Of a DNA stretch of 64,000 nt, positions 18,622 through 29,290 are shown piece after piece (the first letter of the stretch is position 1; each line of letters begins with the position of its first letter). Position numbers and translations under genes: made by a program. Location of the stretch: positions 33 to 64,032 of the forward strand of contig NZ_QORI02000011.1 in assembly GCF_003325755.1 (NCBI RefSeq), given 5' to 3'. The DNA is from Pseudomonas sp. SST3 (GTDB taxonomy: Bacteria; Pseudomonadota; Gammaproteobacteria; Pseudomonadales; Pseudomonadaceae). A model generated the notes under the pieces. The model searched no databases. It saw only the letters and a program-made list of their open reading frames with translations, and was not told the origin of the DNA.

Positions 18622-20270
18622 CTCGCGAGAAGAGGCGGGAAGTTTTTAAGTCTCTGACTAATGAAGGCTCATGGATTACGGCCAAATCTGGCCTGATGGT
18701 AAATACCTCGGAGGATGTATGGATATTACTGCCGAATAATGGAAAAGGAAAACGGTTGTGCGTTGACTGGGTTCATTCGTCTAACATGCCAGATGATGAT
18801 AAAAACTTAATTCTGAGTGTATTTGTGGACTACGTACGAACCAAGGCTGCGAGTACGGCGTCAGGTATCGTTTGCAATGTAAAGCCATTTATGTTGAATG
18901 GCATTCCGTCCTTAGCCAGAGTTAAATCTATATGGAGTGGGCTGCAGACAAACAATAAGAAGGGGCTCAATCAGTTCTTTGGGACGCTCTCTAGGCAAGG
19001 TAATACACGGTATGAAGAATATCACAAGTATACGCGGACACATTTGGACAAGGGTAAAGACAATACTCTTGATCCTTCCATTGGGGCACTAAGCGATATT
19101 GAGTTTGACTCGTTAGCCAGGCAGATCAATGAAAATATACAAGAGTTCGACTGGGGCGCCAGTCGGGATCTTTTGTTTTTTCAGTCGCCGAGGCTATATG
19201 CGCGGCTCAGAAATATAGTCACTAACAAGTTGTTGCTCTCCATCGTAAGGCGGCCAATTCAAATTGCGCTATTGAAATGGTCTGATTTGATCCCCTCGGG
19301 TGCGAGTTTTCGCGACGCGGGAATTCTTCCTGTGGACGAAATCGGCACGGTAGGGGGGCAAACATTGCAGCTTAGAGTGTTCATAGTTAAGTCTAAGGGC
19401 GCACAATTCTCAAGGGAGCGGCCCGAGCGCTATCCAATACATCTTTCCGAATATATCTCAGGGGTTCTTATAGACTATAAACGGGTGGTATTGGAAGGGC
19501 TCAGACTAGTGATGGACTCAGCAGAGATTCAAGTGGATCAATCTGAACTCTTGAGCCTCATGAATGATATGCCTATGTTTCCAGCGGTTGATTTTTTTAA
19601 AGTGCGATTTGACTCTTTAGATTTGTTCAAAAGCATGTTTACGCCAAAGTCTACTGCCTACCACATATCGGAGACTGCAGTTGCACACGCCATGAGATGG
19701 GTTCCGGTTGCCTCTGATCGAACTGTCGAATGTATGGCTACTTCCAATAGAATTCGTCACACCGTATTAACTCGCGGTGCTCAAAATGGTCTGCCCGCCG
19801 TTCAATTGGCCAAGATGACAGGTGTCACCGTGCCGGCTGCAAGGCATTACATAGATTTGGATTATGTATCTAGGAGAGAGATTGACACAAAGTATATCGG
19901 AAATGAGTTTCTAAAGAAGGCTTTTAGCCATACCTTAACTGTCGTTCCGGAAGGCGATGAGGTCATTGTCGACAATAAGTTCAACCCTGTTGGTGGGGCA
20001 CTCAACAAGCATTCCTGCGCGACCTGTTCAACTGTTTTAGGGAGACCATTGGGGTGTTATGGGTGCCCAAACTTTCGTCCGATGCTAGAAGCTGATCACA
20101 GGTCGGTATTGGCTGATGCAGAGGGCAAGCTTGCTGCAAACCGCAACTCCCTAGTTAGTCCTATTTACGCCCGAAGTATTGAAAAACTGGAGAGACAGAT
20201 TGTTTGGGTGAAGCAGACAATAATGGTTTGCGATGAAGAACTCGCAAGGCAGCGCACAATCAATGCTTAA
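18618..20270 (+). CDS. ginB: Tyrosine recombinase GinB-like
   Basis: 550 residues; start overlaps the ginA stop by 4 bases. Box I SIVRRPIQIALLKW (R211/R212), box II RIRHTVLTRG (R380, H381; the first box-II histidine is replaced), and a Tyr in AARHYIDLDY as likely nucleophile. The C-terminus has a cysteine cluster (HSCATC...GCYGCPNF) like a zinc-binding DNA-contact module, followed by a helical tail. Second integrase of the GInt operon, low GC. Confidence 0.82.
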   Translation: MTREKRREVFKSLTNEGSWITAKSGLMVNTSEDVWILLPNNGKGKRLCVDWVHSSNMPDDDKNLILSVFVDYVRTKAASTASGIVCNVKPFMLNGIPSLARVKSIWSGLQTNNKKGLNQFFGTLSRQGNTRYEEYHKYTRTHLDKGKDNTLDPSIGALSDIEFDSLARQINENIQEFDWGASRDLLFFQSPRLYARLRNIVTNKLLLSIVRRPIQIALLKWSDLIPSGASFRDAGILPVDEIGTVGGQTLQLRVFIVKSKGAQFSRERPERYPIHLSEYISGVLIDYKRVVLEGLRLVMDSAEIQVDQSELLSLMNDMPMFPAVDFFKVRFDSLDLFKSMFTPKSTAYHISETAVAHAMRWVPVASDRTVECMATSNRIRHTVLTRGAQNGLPAVQLAKMTGVTVPAARHYIDLDYVSRREIDTKYIGNEFLKKAFSHTLTVVPEGDEVIVDNKFNPVGGALNKHSCATCSTVLGRPLGCYGCPNFRPMLEADHRSVLADAEGKLAANRNSLVSPIYARSIEKLERQIVWVKQTIMVCDEELARQRTINA

Positions 20271-22559
20271 CAAATACCTTGGCCGATTGGAGCGGCTCAT
20301 CAACGAATATCGCGAAACCGAGCTAGCGCAATTTGAAGGACATGGCGGCAAGAAGGCGGAGTTTGATGATTTGGTCTGGTATCACGTGGACCCCAATACT
20401 GGCCGCCGAACCAGATTCTTGTGTGGTGTACATGGGCGTAAGGGCAAAAGCAACGCCGGCAACCATCCCATATACGCCCTTCCTTACCCCTATGACCACC
20501 TGATAAAAGTGTGGATCATAGAAACAACGAACACACCACTTTCCGTCAACGAGAAAAAAATTCGGACGTCGGTAGCTAGGAAATTGTTGTCACTCATGGA
20601 TGGTGATCTCTATGAGCAATCAGAGTGCACAATCACCAGTCTTAATTTGGGGGCGCGTTCAGCTGACCGCTTGCGGCCGTTTCTCGCGTTCTGCGCTGAA
20701 AAGGGGGTGATGCGAAAGGTCAACCTGAAGGGCAGCGACAGCAGAGACAGGACGGGACATGCCACGTTTGACAATACGCTGGAGAAACTTCCAGATATCC
20801 AAGCAGTGCTTGCGCTAGCCGACATCTTCTCTACTGTATTTGAGTATGTGGATGAACATGGCTCGCTGCGCCCTGGTAAAGAGATAAAAATCCATGATGC
20901 CTTAGTAGTGACTTTTGGAACGCTGTCGCTGGCGTCGCCTAATCGAACTTCTGCGGAAATACCTGTTCTTCCTAAACAAAGACTGCATTGTTACTCTGAA
21001 AGCAATGGAGAGCCAGTTTATTACCTCGACTGGATTGGAAGTAAAGGCTACGGGAACAACAAGAACCACATACTTGCGGTGCTCGCTGATCCGATAAAGA
21101 AAGCCATGAACTTCTTTTACAAAGCATGCGAGCCAGCGAGAATTCTATGTCGATTCTACGAGAACCCGGACCAAAGCTTGAAAGCGTTGCTTGGTGGGTT
21201 CGAGATAGCGCCAGAACTAAAGAGGAATTTAAATTTAGCGCAGCGGCCCAATCTTTTCACATTGGGTTATGCATTAGGGTTCTATGGGGCTAATGATTGC
21301 GTTCCGATCCTTAAGGAAGGAGTTGATCTGACTTCCACCTATAAAAGTCAAAGAGGCCATTTTTTCGAAAAAAACCGATTTATTCATTGCGGCCTAAAGA
21401 TCAGTTGTCCGTGTCGCAAACAAGAAGTGCAGCTTTAGCAGGATTACCCCACTTGTTCGGGTACGCCAATATGCCAAAAGTTTTTTCCGATAAGTCTGTC
21501 GTTTCGGTTGAAGAAGTGCAGGAGTGGTGGATTGCTTTCTATAGGACATCAATTTTGCCGGAATTTCCACTCTCATTTTCAAGCGGAGAATCAAGTATCA
21601 AGCTTAAGGATGCCATGTTCTGCTTCTTGGGGAGTTGGCTTTATGGTGCGCCCGAGAGTGTCGGAAGTGGTGGGAAAGTTTTTCAAAAGACAAACTATGC
21701 GGTGGTGCCATTAGCGTCGCTAGGCGCCTCGGTTCTTACTCGACTGGTCGGCCAGGGGCGCTACACGACATCGATTTTTCAGGATTACGGATTTTCGTCA
21801 GAATTAATTCTGCGACCGCATAGTCTGCGGCACTTATCTAACACCCTTGCTGATTTAAGTAGCATTCCAGTTGAAATTATCACTGCTTGGTCTGGCAGAA
21901 AGAATCCCGAGCAAACCCATACTTATATTCATACGACTCACGACGAGAAAGCCAGTCGTGTGAGTGCGATATTGAATCCGCCAGATATCGACAGGCGGGA
22001 TATTCGAGTCGTTTCCCAAAATCAACTTACACAAACCACCAACCTGCCGGCATCTGTCACCTCCACCGGTCTTTGTACTCAAAATCTTAATGTAACGCCT
22101 TGCAATTATTTGAACGATTTCGTCTCGCAGTGCTTCATGTGTCCGGAGACTTGTCACATAGCAGGCGATGTGAAGACAATCGAGTTTTTTGAGAAAGATT
22201 TATCGTTTCAAACTTTGAGATTAGAATCGGTAGCGTGTGATCCACGCTTACCAAACTCCCAGGCGATGAGGCAGTGGTATCTAATTCACTCGCGAAATAC
22301 CCATATTCTATCCATGCTGAATGATTTGATGAAAAGTAAGCCTGTCGGAACGATGATTCGTTACTCAAATAAAAATTCTGAGTTCAGTTTGACCGATCTA
22401 AATACCAAGATCATTACAAAGGTCGCGTGTGCCCTACCGGATTTTGAGGCTCGCCTGAAGGGTATTATTGAAGATAAGACTGCCAGAACAGCATCTGATG
22501 CTAATCCCGAGTTGCGCTCTCTTTTATCCTCTTTCGGTCTGTCTGAAGGGGAGGTGTGA
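20233..22559 (+). pseudogene. ginC: Tyrosine recombinase GinC-like, split by a -1 shift
   Basis: Two frames together make one recombinase of about 775 residues. Frame one (20233-21438) holds box I (R238 in SPNRTSAE). Frame two, open from 21345 to 22559, holds box II HSLRH, the W of AWSGRKNP, and Y in THTYIHTT, then a Cys cluster (CNYL..QCFMCPETC). Neither half alone has all catalytic residues. The switch falls at 21360-21375, where T-TTT-TTC and A-AAA-AAC slippery heptamers stand in the correct phase for a -1 ribosomal shift. It may therefore be programmed, a disabling mutation, or a base missing from a homopolymer. An ATG at 20263 is an alternative start. Confidence 0.75.
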
Positions 22560-22560
22560 T

Positions 22561-22971
22561 GTGGTAGTACCAAAAATATCAGCTCAGCAACAGCGTAAAA
22601 TTGAGATTATGTTAGCTAAGTGGGTAGGTAAGCTGACTTGGGACGCGCTGGTCGCTAAGGTAGAGCTTGAGCTTGGCATAAAAACAACTAGACAAACCCT
22701 ATGCACTTATGTCGGTATCAATACATATTATAAGAATAAAAAAGCTCAACTTCGTGGCGCAACTCCTTCCCTGCTCACAAAGATAACTGCTTCTGAAGTA
22801 AAGCTTGTGGAGCAAATAGAGCACTTGAAGGCTGAGGTTGCGGTTCTCAAAAGAAATAATGCAGAGCAACTGCGTATGATTGAGAGGATGCTTTTGAACG
22901 CCAATGCCATTCCCAACCTTGATCTCTATGCCTTGATCAAGAAAAGACCTGAAGAGATACAAAATGGCTAA
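22561..22971 (+). CDS. ginD: Small helical protein GinD-like
   Basis: 136 residues from GTG 22561, one base after the ginC stop and 5 bases after GGGGAGG. Starts MVVPKISAQQQRKIEIML; a helix-turn-helix-like N-terminal part (TWDALVAKVELELGIKTTRQTL) is followed by a coiled coil (KLVEQIEHLKAEVAVLKRNN). It corresponds in position and size to the fourth gene of GInts and to TnpC of Tn554, accessory proteins for the integrases. Confidence 0.75.
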   Translation: MVVPKISAQQQRKIEIMLAKWVGKLTWDALVAKVELELGIKTTRQTLCTYVGINTYYKNKKAQLRGATPSLLTKITASEVKLVEQIEHLKAEVAVLKRNNAEQLRMIERMLLNANAIPNLDLYALIKKRPEEIQNG

Positions 22972-23074
22972 TCATTCGTACACCTCCTCGACTATGCCGT
23001 ATTGGGCACACGCTTGGTGTGCAATCCAAGGGGGCATCCAGGAGAGAAGACTTGCTTTCTCCCGGATATGACCA

Positions 23075-24283
23075 TCACGCTTTAATTGCCCCTTCGCTGA
23101 CTAGGCGAGCTGTTTGCGGGTCATACGCAAAACCGGTAATCGACCCATCTCGAATGCGCTCAACCGCCTCATCAATCACATGCAGCGGCACCAGAAACCA
23201 CTCCCTAGGTTTGACCGGATGGCCGAAGCGGTCTTCGATGGTCAAGTCCAGCTGCGCCGCGCCGAACAGGCGGTGGAAGATGTTTTCCAGCCGGGTGCGG
23301 TTCAGGTTGTGCAGCTTGTAAGTAGCGACCACCTCCACATCAGCCAGCAGGTAGGTGGCGTCTTTGTCTGCGCCTGCGATGCGGGTTTCCACTCGGCCTC
23401 CGGTTACGCCGATCTTGTGGATCAGCTCGCGGTGCTCGGCCACGAAGGGGTGGTTAGACTGGCTGCGCAGCACATAGATAGTGCCGCTTTCTATGTCGTC
23501 CGGCTCGGCGATGTCGCTGAACAGTGGGCCTGAGTCGACCTTGATCAGCCGAGATCCGGCACGCCCCTCACTGTCCTTGTAAAGCGCCCGCTGTAGGGAT
23601 CGTAGCAACAGATCACTTTCCGTCTCATTGGAGTAGATGACGCGCAAACGCCCGTTCGTCTCCGCATTCGGCGTTTTGTAGGTGTCCCCGACTTCGGCGA
23701 CGTAGGCAATGAGCCCGCTCAGAATGAAGAAGTCTCCAGCCTCAATGCTGGCGTTCTTGCCAAAAGGCTTGGTCACCCAGCGCTTTTGCTTGAGGCCTAC
23801 TTCCACTTCATCAAACAGCGGCTTGAAATTCTCGAAGTCTTTACAGGGGTTCCGAGCGGCCATCTCTTCAGCCGCTTTTATTGCCGCACTGGAACGCACA
23901 TGCCTCAGTACCGTTATGTCGTCCTGCTCGACGGACTCACTACCGATGCCCAGCTCGGCGAGCAAGGCGTCCTCATCCAGGTCATCCACATTAGTCGTGG
24001 TGACCGCAGTACCTGACAGTAGGCCGTGAGTATCCAGACCGGCCAGTAGGGTTTGTGCCTCTGGCAGTTTGCGCAGTTGATCCAGGCGCACGGCATACAA
24101 GCGCTCAAAAATGTCGCGGTCTTCGCCATGCAGCGGAGCGCGGCCGTGGGTCTGATAGAAGCGCTGAATGTCCTCGAAACCAGCGATGATGCGCTCTTCG
24201 CGAGGAGTTCGAGTGGCTGTCTTGAGCGTGGGGACTTCTACCCCCAGCGCCTCCAGCAGGTCGTCATCGTTCATATCAGCCAT
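23075..24283 (-). CDS. GIY-YIG nuclease (T5orf172-like) of a restriction-like module
   Basis: 402 residues. The C-terminal third is a GIY-YIG nuclease of the T5orf172 type: TIYVLRS (269-273 region) as the GIY part, HKIGVT (289-294) as the YIG part, R297/R301, and the metal-binding Glu in RLENIFHRLF (E333). The first 260 residues are acidic and of unknown function. It overlaps the helicase gene by 8 bases, so the two are coupled. Likely the DNA-cleaving component, since the partner methyltransferase shows no nuclease domain. Confidence 0.75.
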   Translation of the reverse strand: MADMNDDDLLEALGVEVPTLKTATRTPREERIIAGFEDIQRFYQTHGRAPLHGEDRDIFERLYAVRLDQLRKLPEAQTLLAGLDTHGLLSGTAVTTTNVDDLDEDALLAELGIGSESVEQDDITVLRHVRSSAAIKAAEEMAARNPCKDFENFKPLFDEVEVGLKQKRWVTKPFGKNASIEAGDFFILSGLIAYVAEVGDTYKTPNAETNGRLRVIYSNETESDLLLRSLQRALYKDSEGRAGSRLIKVDSGPLFSDIAEPDDIESGTIYVLRSQSNHPFVAEHRELIHKIGVTGGRVETRIAGADKDATYLLADVEVVATYKLHNLNRTRLENIFHRLFGAAQLDLTIEDRFGHPVKPREWFLVPLHVIDEAVERIRDGSITGFAYDPQTARLVSEGAIKA

Positions 24284-26387
24284 TGGCGGATTCCCCCTGC
24301 GCCGCTTTGGCTTGGGCGCGGTAGCGTGCCAATGCTGCTACGCCTTCAGCCAAGCGTTTTTCCCAGGCATCGGCAGAGTTGATGTCGGGCAGGCGGCCGC
24401 GCTCGTTCTTGAACTGCAGGGCACGCTTGGCCAGCTCTCGCGCCTCATCTTCGGGGATGCTCACCTTCTTGGCGGCAATGCTGGCCTGAACCTGGCGCAG
24501 AGACTTTTCATCCATTGCCTTCGCCAGTACCGCATAGGCGGCATCGAAGGGGTTGATGCGGTCGATCAGGTCAATGTCCAGCTCGCGCACGTTAACGAAT
24601 TTGCGCACGCCATCAAGCAGTGCTGTGCTGCCCTGCACGTTGTCGCTACCGTTTGCATCTGCCTGCGCCAGAGCCAACTTGGCCTGCTGGGTAATGTTCA
24701 TGGCGGCGATGGCGTGCTGGCGGATGGCTTCCTGGTCGACGTCGCTCAAATCGGGGTACCGCTCGCGCACGATCTTGCCCATGCGCAGTTGAGTCAGCTC
24801 TTCCGGCAGGGTGTTCTCCTTATCGAACAGGCCGCGCTCCAGCACGGTTTTGTCCTGCAGGAAGCTGGTCACTACTTCGTTCAAGTCTTCTTTGCAGATG
24901 CGCGTGGCTTCTGTGCTTTGCGGCGTGGTCAGGCCGTTAATCTCGACATGGAACTGGCCCGTGGTTTCATTCACACCCAGGTTGGTGCCGCCCGGTTGAT
25001 ACCCCTCCGGGCCATAATTGAAGCCTTCTTTCGGCCCGGTATCTTTCGGGGTGAACTCATAGCGCGGGGCGAGCACCTGTTCCATCAGCAGGCTGGCAGA
25101 AATGGCCTTGAGCATATCGTTTACCGCTTCGGCTACAGCTGCTTGATCAGCCATTGGCTCTGCGATCAGGTTGGTGAAGCGTGAGCGCTCTTTACCTTCT
25201 GCATCGCGGGTGGCACGGCCAATGATCTGCACGATTTCGGTCAGGCTCGAACGGTAGCCGATGGTCAGCGCATGCTCGCACCAGATCCAGTCAAAGCCCT
25301 CCTTCGCCATGCCCAGAGCGATGATCACATCGACGTTGTCGCGGTTGTTTTTCTGCGCCGGGTCTTTCAATGCGCCGAGCACTTTGGAGCGTTTGCCTGG
25401 GTCGCTGTCATCCACCAGGTCGGCCACTTTCAGCGTGCGGCCGTCCTTGGCTTTGATCAGGTGAAAGCCGGTGGTCGGGTCTACACCCTGCCAATCGCCG
25501 AGCGCGCTCATGATCTCGTTGACCTCGCGCTCTTTGTCCTTGAGGCTCTCGCGGGCATTTACGTTTGGAATGTGGACGATGGTTTTCAGTGCCGGGTCCA
25601 GCACCTTGGCGACCGCATCCACGTACCGGCCGGTGTAGAAGAAGTAGCCAATATCCAGCGACTTGAGCCAGCGGTAGCCGTTGAGCTGCTCGTAGTAGGT
25701 GTAGGTGACTGTCTCAAATTTGTTCTCTTCCGACGGGGCCAGCACGGCCTCGCTGTCACCACGGAAGTAGGAGCCGGTCATGGCAACCAGATGCACCTTG
25801 TCGCGGTTGATAAACGCGCTCAGTTGGCTGCCCAGTTTGTTGTCCGGATTGGCGGAAACGTGGTGGAACTCGTCGATGGCAATCAGGCGGTTGTCGAAAG
25901 CGTCGATGCCTAACTCTTCCACGGCAAAGCGGAAGGTGGCATGGGTGCAGACCAGCACCTTGTCGCTGCTGGTCAGGAAGGCGCGCACTGCATCTACCTT
26001 GGACTTGGCCACACGCGGTTCATCGATGCCTGGTGCATTGCACAGGTTCCACTGGGGGGCTACTTGCCAGTCCCAGTAGAAGCCATGTTGGCTCAGCGAT
26101 TCATCGGCAAAGCTGCCGCCAATGGAGCGCTCCGGCACTACGACGATAGCCTGTTGCAGTCCCTGGTTATGGAGCTTGTCCAGGGCGATAAACATCAGGG
26201 CGCGGGACTTACCTGATGCCGGTGGCGATTTAATCAGCAAATACTGTTCGCCGCGCTTGGTATAGGCGCGTTCCTGCATGGTACGCATGCCCAGCTCATT
26301 TGCCTTGCTGGATGCCCCAGTGTGCGCGGTAGCAATGGATACCGACGGCACCGTGTATCTGTTGGTCGGGTTGGTAGTGTTAGTCAC
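24276..26387 (-). CDS. SF2 DEAD/DEAH helicase of the restriction-like module
   Basis: 703 residues from GTG 26387, chosen because GGAGGAA precedes it at good spacing; an upstream ATG at 26426 has none. Walker A KSPPASGKSRA (about 55-61), Walker B DEFHH (motif II), motif III MTGSYF, and motif VI QIIGRATR. Resembles the translocase subunits of type III/ISP-like restriction systems. Lies between the methyltransferase and the GIY-YIG gene on the same strand. Probable role: ATP-driven DNA translocation. Confidence 0.8.
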   Translation of the reverse strand: MTNTTNPTNRYTVPSVSIATAHTGASSKANELGMRTMQERAYTKRGEQYLLIKSPPASGKSRALMFIALDKLHNQGLQQAIVVVPERSIGGSFADESLSQHGFYWDWQVAPQWNLCNAPGIDEPRVAKSKVDAVRAFLTSSDKVLVCTHATFRFAVEELGIDAFDNRLIAIDEFHHVSANPDNKLGSQLSAFINRDKVHLVAMTGSYFRGDSEAVLAPSEENKFETVTYTYYEQLNGYRWLKSLDIGYFFYTGRYVDAVAKVLDPALKTIVHIPNVNARESLKDKEREVNEIMSALGDWQGVDPTTGFHLIKAKDGRTLKVADLVDDSDPGKRSKVLGALKDPAQKNNRDNVDVIIALGMAKEGFDWIWCEHALTIGYRSSLTEIVQIIGRATRDAEGKERSRFTNLIAEPMADQAAVAEAVNDMLKAISASLLMEQVLAPRYEFTPKDTGPKEGFNYGPEGYQPGGTNLGVNETTGQFHVEINGLTTPQSTEATRICKEDLNEVVTSFLQDKTVLERGLFDKENTLPEELTQLRMGKIVRERYPDLSDVDQEAIRQHAIAAMNITQQAKLALAQADANGSDNVQGSTALLDGVRKFVNVRELDIDLIDRINPFDAAYAVLAKAMDEKSLRQVQASIAAKKVSIPEDEARELAKRALQFKNERGRLPDINSADAWEKRLAEGVAALARYRAQAKAAQGESANG

Positions 26388-26399
26388 TGTGATTCTTCC

Positions 26400-26509
26400 T
26401 CCATGAGAGTACCGTCGCCTGGGCATTGTGGATGCGGCCTTTGAGATCAGCTAACCACTCGCCGTAGCCTTCGGGGGGCGTGGTCAGGTTAGCAAGGGTA
26501 TCGCTCATG
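26400..26509 (-). pseudogene. Remnant of a DUF1016-type gene
   Basis: From ATG 26509 the minus strand reads MSDTLANLTTPPEGYG; a one-base insertion then breaks the frame, and the continuation EWLADLKGRIHNAQ is found in the next frame before homology is lost. The join recalls the N-terminal start of DUF1016_N proteins (YhcG-like PD-(D/E)xK nucleases), which begin in this way. Between methyltransferase and helicase, it may be a scar of a deleted fourth gene. Confidence 0.45.
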
Positions 26510-29290
26510 CCTTTTCCCTCGTGGCTTTTTCGGCGCGGCCTTCGATGTATCTGCTGTCATCTTGGTGTAGAGGTCAAACAGCTTTTCCAGTCGTTCGGTA
26601 TCGTTTCTAAAACGCCGACCGATGTAGATACGCTCCAGCACTTCATCGTTGCGCTCGTGGGCGCGGCGCAGGTTGGCCGGCATGGCGTCCGGGGCGTACA
26701 GATCGGCGATGGTGGCGGGGAAGTGGGCTTCGCGGGCCAGGAGAATGTCCTCGGCGCAGCGCGTCAGGTCCGCCTTGTTCTGCTCGGTGAGTAGCGGCAC
26801 TGGGAAGGTGTTCCAGCCAAGAGTGTTCGAGTAGCGAAAGTCAGTTTTCATTTTTCCGCAGACAGTGCCGATCCAGACTAAGTGCAAGCGGGAAGCAATC
26901 AGGGCCATGTTCCAGAGCGGAGCATCGTAGAGGGCGAAGGCGAGATTGGAAACGATAGTCCCGGCAGGCGCATAACCGCAGGGCAGATACGCGCGAGTTT
27001 CGGAGGAGACGCTAGGGACAATGAGCGTTGAATGCTTGCCGAAGTACATTCTTTGGAATTGGTGTGGTCTTTCAGCGATGTCCCTTGCTGTCTTCCCACC
27101 GTTGAGTCGCATATTGCGCACATCACGAAGACGTTGAGCAATAGGATGGATCGTTTGTGCTTCAGCCAAGTGCTGATCTTCGATCCACAGACAGTAACGC
27201 TCCAGGCCGCGAATGAACTCAGCGGAGCCATAAATCCGGCGAATAAATTGGCCTTGCTGAGCAGGTGTGAGTTGCAGGGCGTCGCGTTCGTCCCGCGAGA
27301 GCAGCAAATGACCGCCATCTATTGGAGTATTTCCAAAAGTCATCTCACTCTGCGTACCCAGGGGCTGGCTAGTCTTATCCACAATGACACTATCACCTAC
27401 CGCCAGATATGCATTGATATGCGCACATTGGCGTTCGATGGTCTGTCCCGAGTCGTCCAGAGAGAACAAGCGCCTCGGATTGCGTGGCTGCGTTGTGATG
27501 CCAATGATGACTACAGTCACACCTGCATTGTGGCTGGCAAGATTGGCCCAACGAAAGGATGTGTGGGCAAATTCGATTTGGCGGCCACTGGCAAATATCT
27601 CCGGCCACAGGATTGGAACTTGCAGACCCTGGCAAATGGAGTTGGTGGACACGAAAGCCGCAGCAGAGCGGGTTTTGGTGCCGTAATCAGCGGCCTTAAT
27701 GAACCAGCCGGCAACATAATCGAGCGACTTCCAGTTCTGGATTCGCCTATCGAAAAGAGTCTGCAAGTCAGCCTTTTGTTCGTCCTTCTGATCCCGTGAG
27801 CCAAGATACGGCGGATTCCCGCAGATATACGTTTCCCCACCTTCGTTCTCGAAATCAATTTCTGTCTGATTGAGAGGCGTGCCAAATAAGTCATCGGCGA
27901 GCACTCTCACGCCTGTTCCCGTTGGCGGGCAGATGCTCAGCCAGTCCAGCCGCAGCGCATTGCCGCAAACGATCCAGTTCTGCGCATCCAGAGGCAGAAA
28001 CTCCGCCAGCGCATCCTGCTGGCCGCGATACAGCACATCGCACTGAAATTCGGCAATGATTAGCGCCAGACGGGCAATCTCTGCCGGAAAGTCGCGCAGT
28101 TCGATGCCGCGAAAATTGGTCAGAGGGATTTCCGATTTATTGTTGGCCTCGCCTCGGCGGCGATTGATCTCGGCTTCAATCTCGCGCATCTGCTTGTAGG
28201 CGATAACCAGGAAGTTGCCGGACCCGCAGGCAGGGTCAAACACACGGATGCGCGCCATGCGCTTGCGCAGGTTCAGCAGCTTGGCTTTGTTGTCGCCCGC
28301 AGCGTCTAGTTGAGCACGCAGGTCATCCAGGAAGAGCGGGTTCAACACTTTCAGAATGTTGGGCACGCTGGTGTAGTGCATGCCGAGTGCGCCACGCTCT
28401 TCATCATCGGCTACGGCCTGGATCATGCTGCCGAAGATGTCTGGGTTGATTTTTTGCCAGTTGAGGTTGCCAGCGTGCAGCAGGTAGGTGCGCGCCATGC
28501 GCGTGAAGCGTGGCACTTCGGTACTGCCGGAGAACAAACCGCCATTCACATAAGGGAAGGTGTTGGCCCAACTGGGTAGGCGCGGCTGAGCGGTGGCGCG
28601 CTCGGCCAGCTTGATGTTCATGGCGCGGAAGATTTCCGACAGCACTTGGTGGGTGTTGGAGCCGTCGCGTTCGCTGAACTGCTCAACCGTCTTGGTAAAC
28701 AGACCATCGCCAGTGAAGATGTCGGTGTCTTCGGCAAAGAAGCAGAAAATCAGCCGCGCCATAAAGTGGTTCATGTCATGGCGGCGTTCGGCTTTGGCCC
28801 AGTCTGGGTTTTCATTCAGCAGCTCGACGTACAGCTTGTTCAAGCGGCTCGTGGCGCGCACGTCGATGGGGTTGTCCTTGATCTCCTTGATGGTGGAGAT
28901 GCCGGCCAGCGGCAGCAGGAAGCCGAAATGGTTGGGAAGGTCTGGATAGCCGCAGGTGATGGTTTCACCCGTGATCAGCTCCTCGGCCTCCAGCGTTTGT
29001 CCGTCGGTAGCGAGGATGAATTTGGCCTTGGCTTTTGCGGTGGCCGGGCTGGCACGCAATGCCTTGAGCGTATCGCCCACGCTGCCGGGCTCGCAGGTGG
29101 CGATATGAATGTTGTTGCGCAGTAGTACGCCGCGAGGTACGTCCGAGGCGTTGTTGTTGCCGGCGCGCAGCCGCTTGAGAGCGGTTTCCTTATTGCCGAA
29201 TGCGGCCAGGAAGGTGAACGGAAACTCCACCGCGTCAAAGGGCTCAAAGGCCAGGTCCGAAATGGCGGACTCAATTTCTACTGCATTCAT
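26489..29290 (-). CDS. Class I SAM-dependent DNA adenine methyltransferase, MmeI-like organisation
   Basis: 933 residues. Motif I FDPACGSGNF (351-360) and motif IV CGNPPYLGS (about 490) mark an N6-adenine DNA methyltransferase. GMHYTSVPNILKVLNPLF before motif I is the helical spacer seen in MmeI-type proteins, and a target-recognition region follows the catalytic domain. The N-terminus does not show the PD-(D/E)xK nuclease residues of MmeI, so cleavage is probably left to the GIY-YIG partner. First gene of the module. Some codon stretches are less GC-rich than the host. Confidence 0.82.
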   Translation of the reverse strand: MNAVEIESAISDLAFEPFDAVEFPFTFLAAFGNKETALKRLRAGNNNASDVPRGVLLRNNIHIATCEPGSVGDTLKALRASPATAKAKAKFILATDGQTLEAEELITGETITCGYPDLPNHFGFLLPLAGISTIKEIKDNPIDVRATSRLNKLYVELLNENPDWAKAERRHDMNHFMARLIFCFFAEDTDIFTGDGLFTKTVEQFSERDGSNTHQVLSEIFRAMNIKLAERATAQPRLPSWANTFPYVNGGLFSGSTEVPRFTRMARTYLLHAGNLNWQKINPDIFGSMIQAVADDEERGALGMHYTSVPNILKVLNPLFLDDLRAQLDAAGDNKAKLLNLRKRMARIRVFDPACGSGNFLVIAYKQMREIEAEINRRRGEANNKSEIPLTNFRGIELRDFPAEIARLALIIAEFQCDVLYRGQQDALAEFLPLDAQNWIVCGNALRLDWLSICPPTGTGVRVLADDLFGTPLNQTEIDFENEGGETYICGNPPYLGSRDQKDEQKADLQTLFDRRIQNWKSLDYVAGWFIKAADYGTKTRSAAAFVSTNSICQGLQVPILWPEIFASGRQIEFAHTSFRWANLASHNAGVTVVIIGITTQPRNPRRLFSLDDSGQTIERQCAHINAYLAVGDSVIVDKTSQPLGTQSEMTFGNTPIDGGHLLLSRDERDALQLTPAQQGQFIRRIYGSAEFIRGLERYCLWIEDQHLAEAQTIHPIAQRLRDVRNMRLNGGKTARDIAERPHQFQRMYFGKHSTLIVPSVSSETRAYLPCGYAPAGTIVSNLAFALYDAPLWNMALIASRLHLVWIGTVCGKMKTDFRYSNTLGWNTFPVPLLTEQNKADLTRCAEDILLAREAHFPATIADLYAPDAMPANLRRAHERNDEVLERIYIGRRFRNDTERLEKLFDLYTKMTADTSKAAPKKPRGKRHERYPC

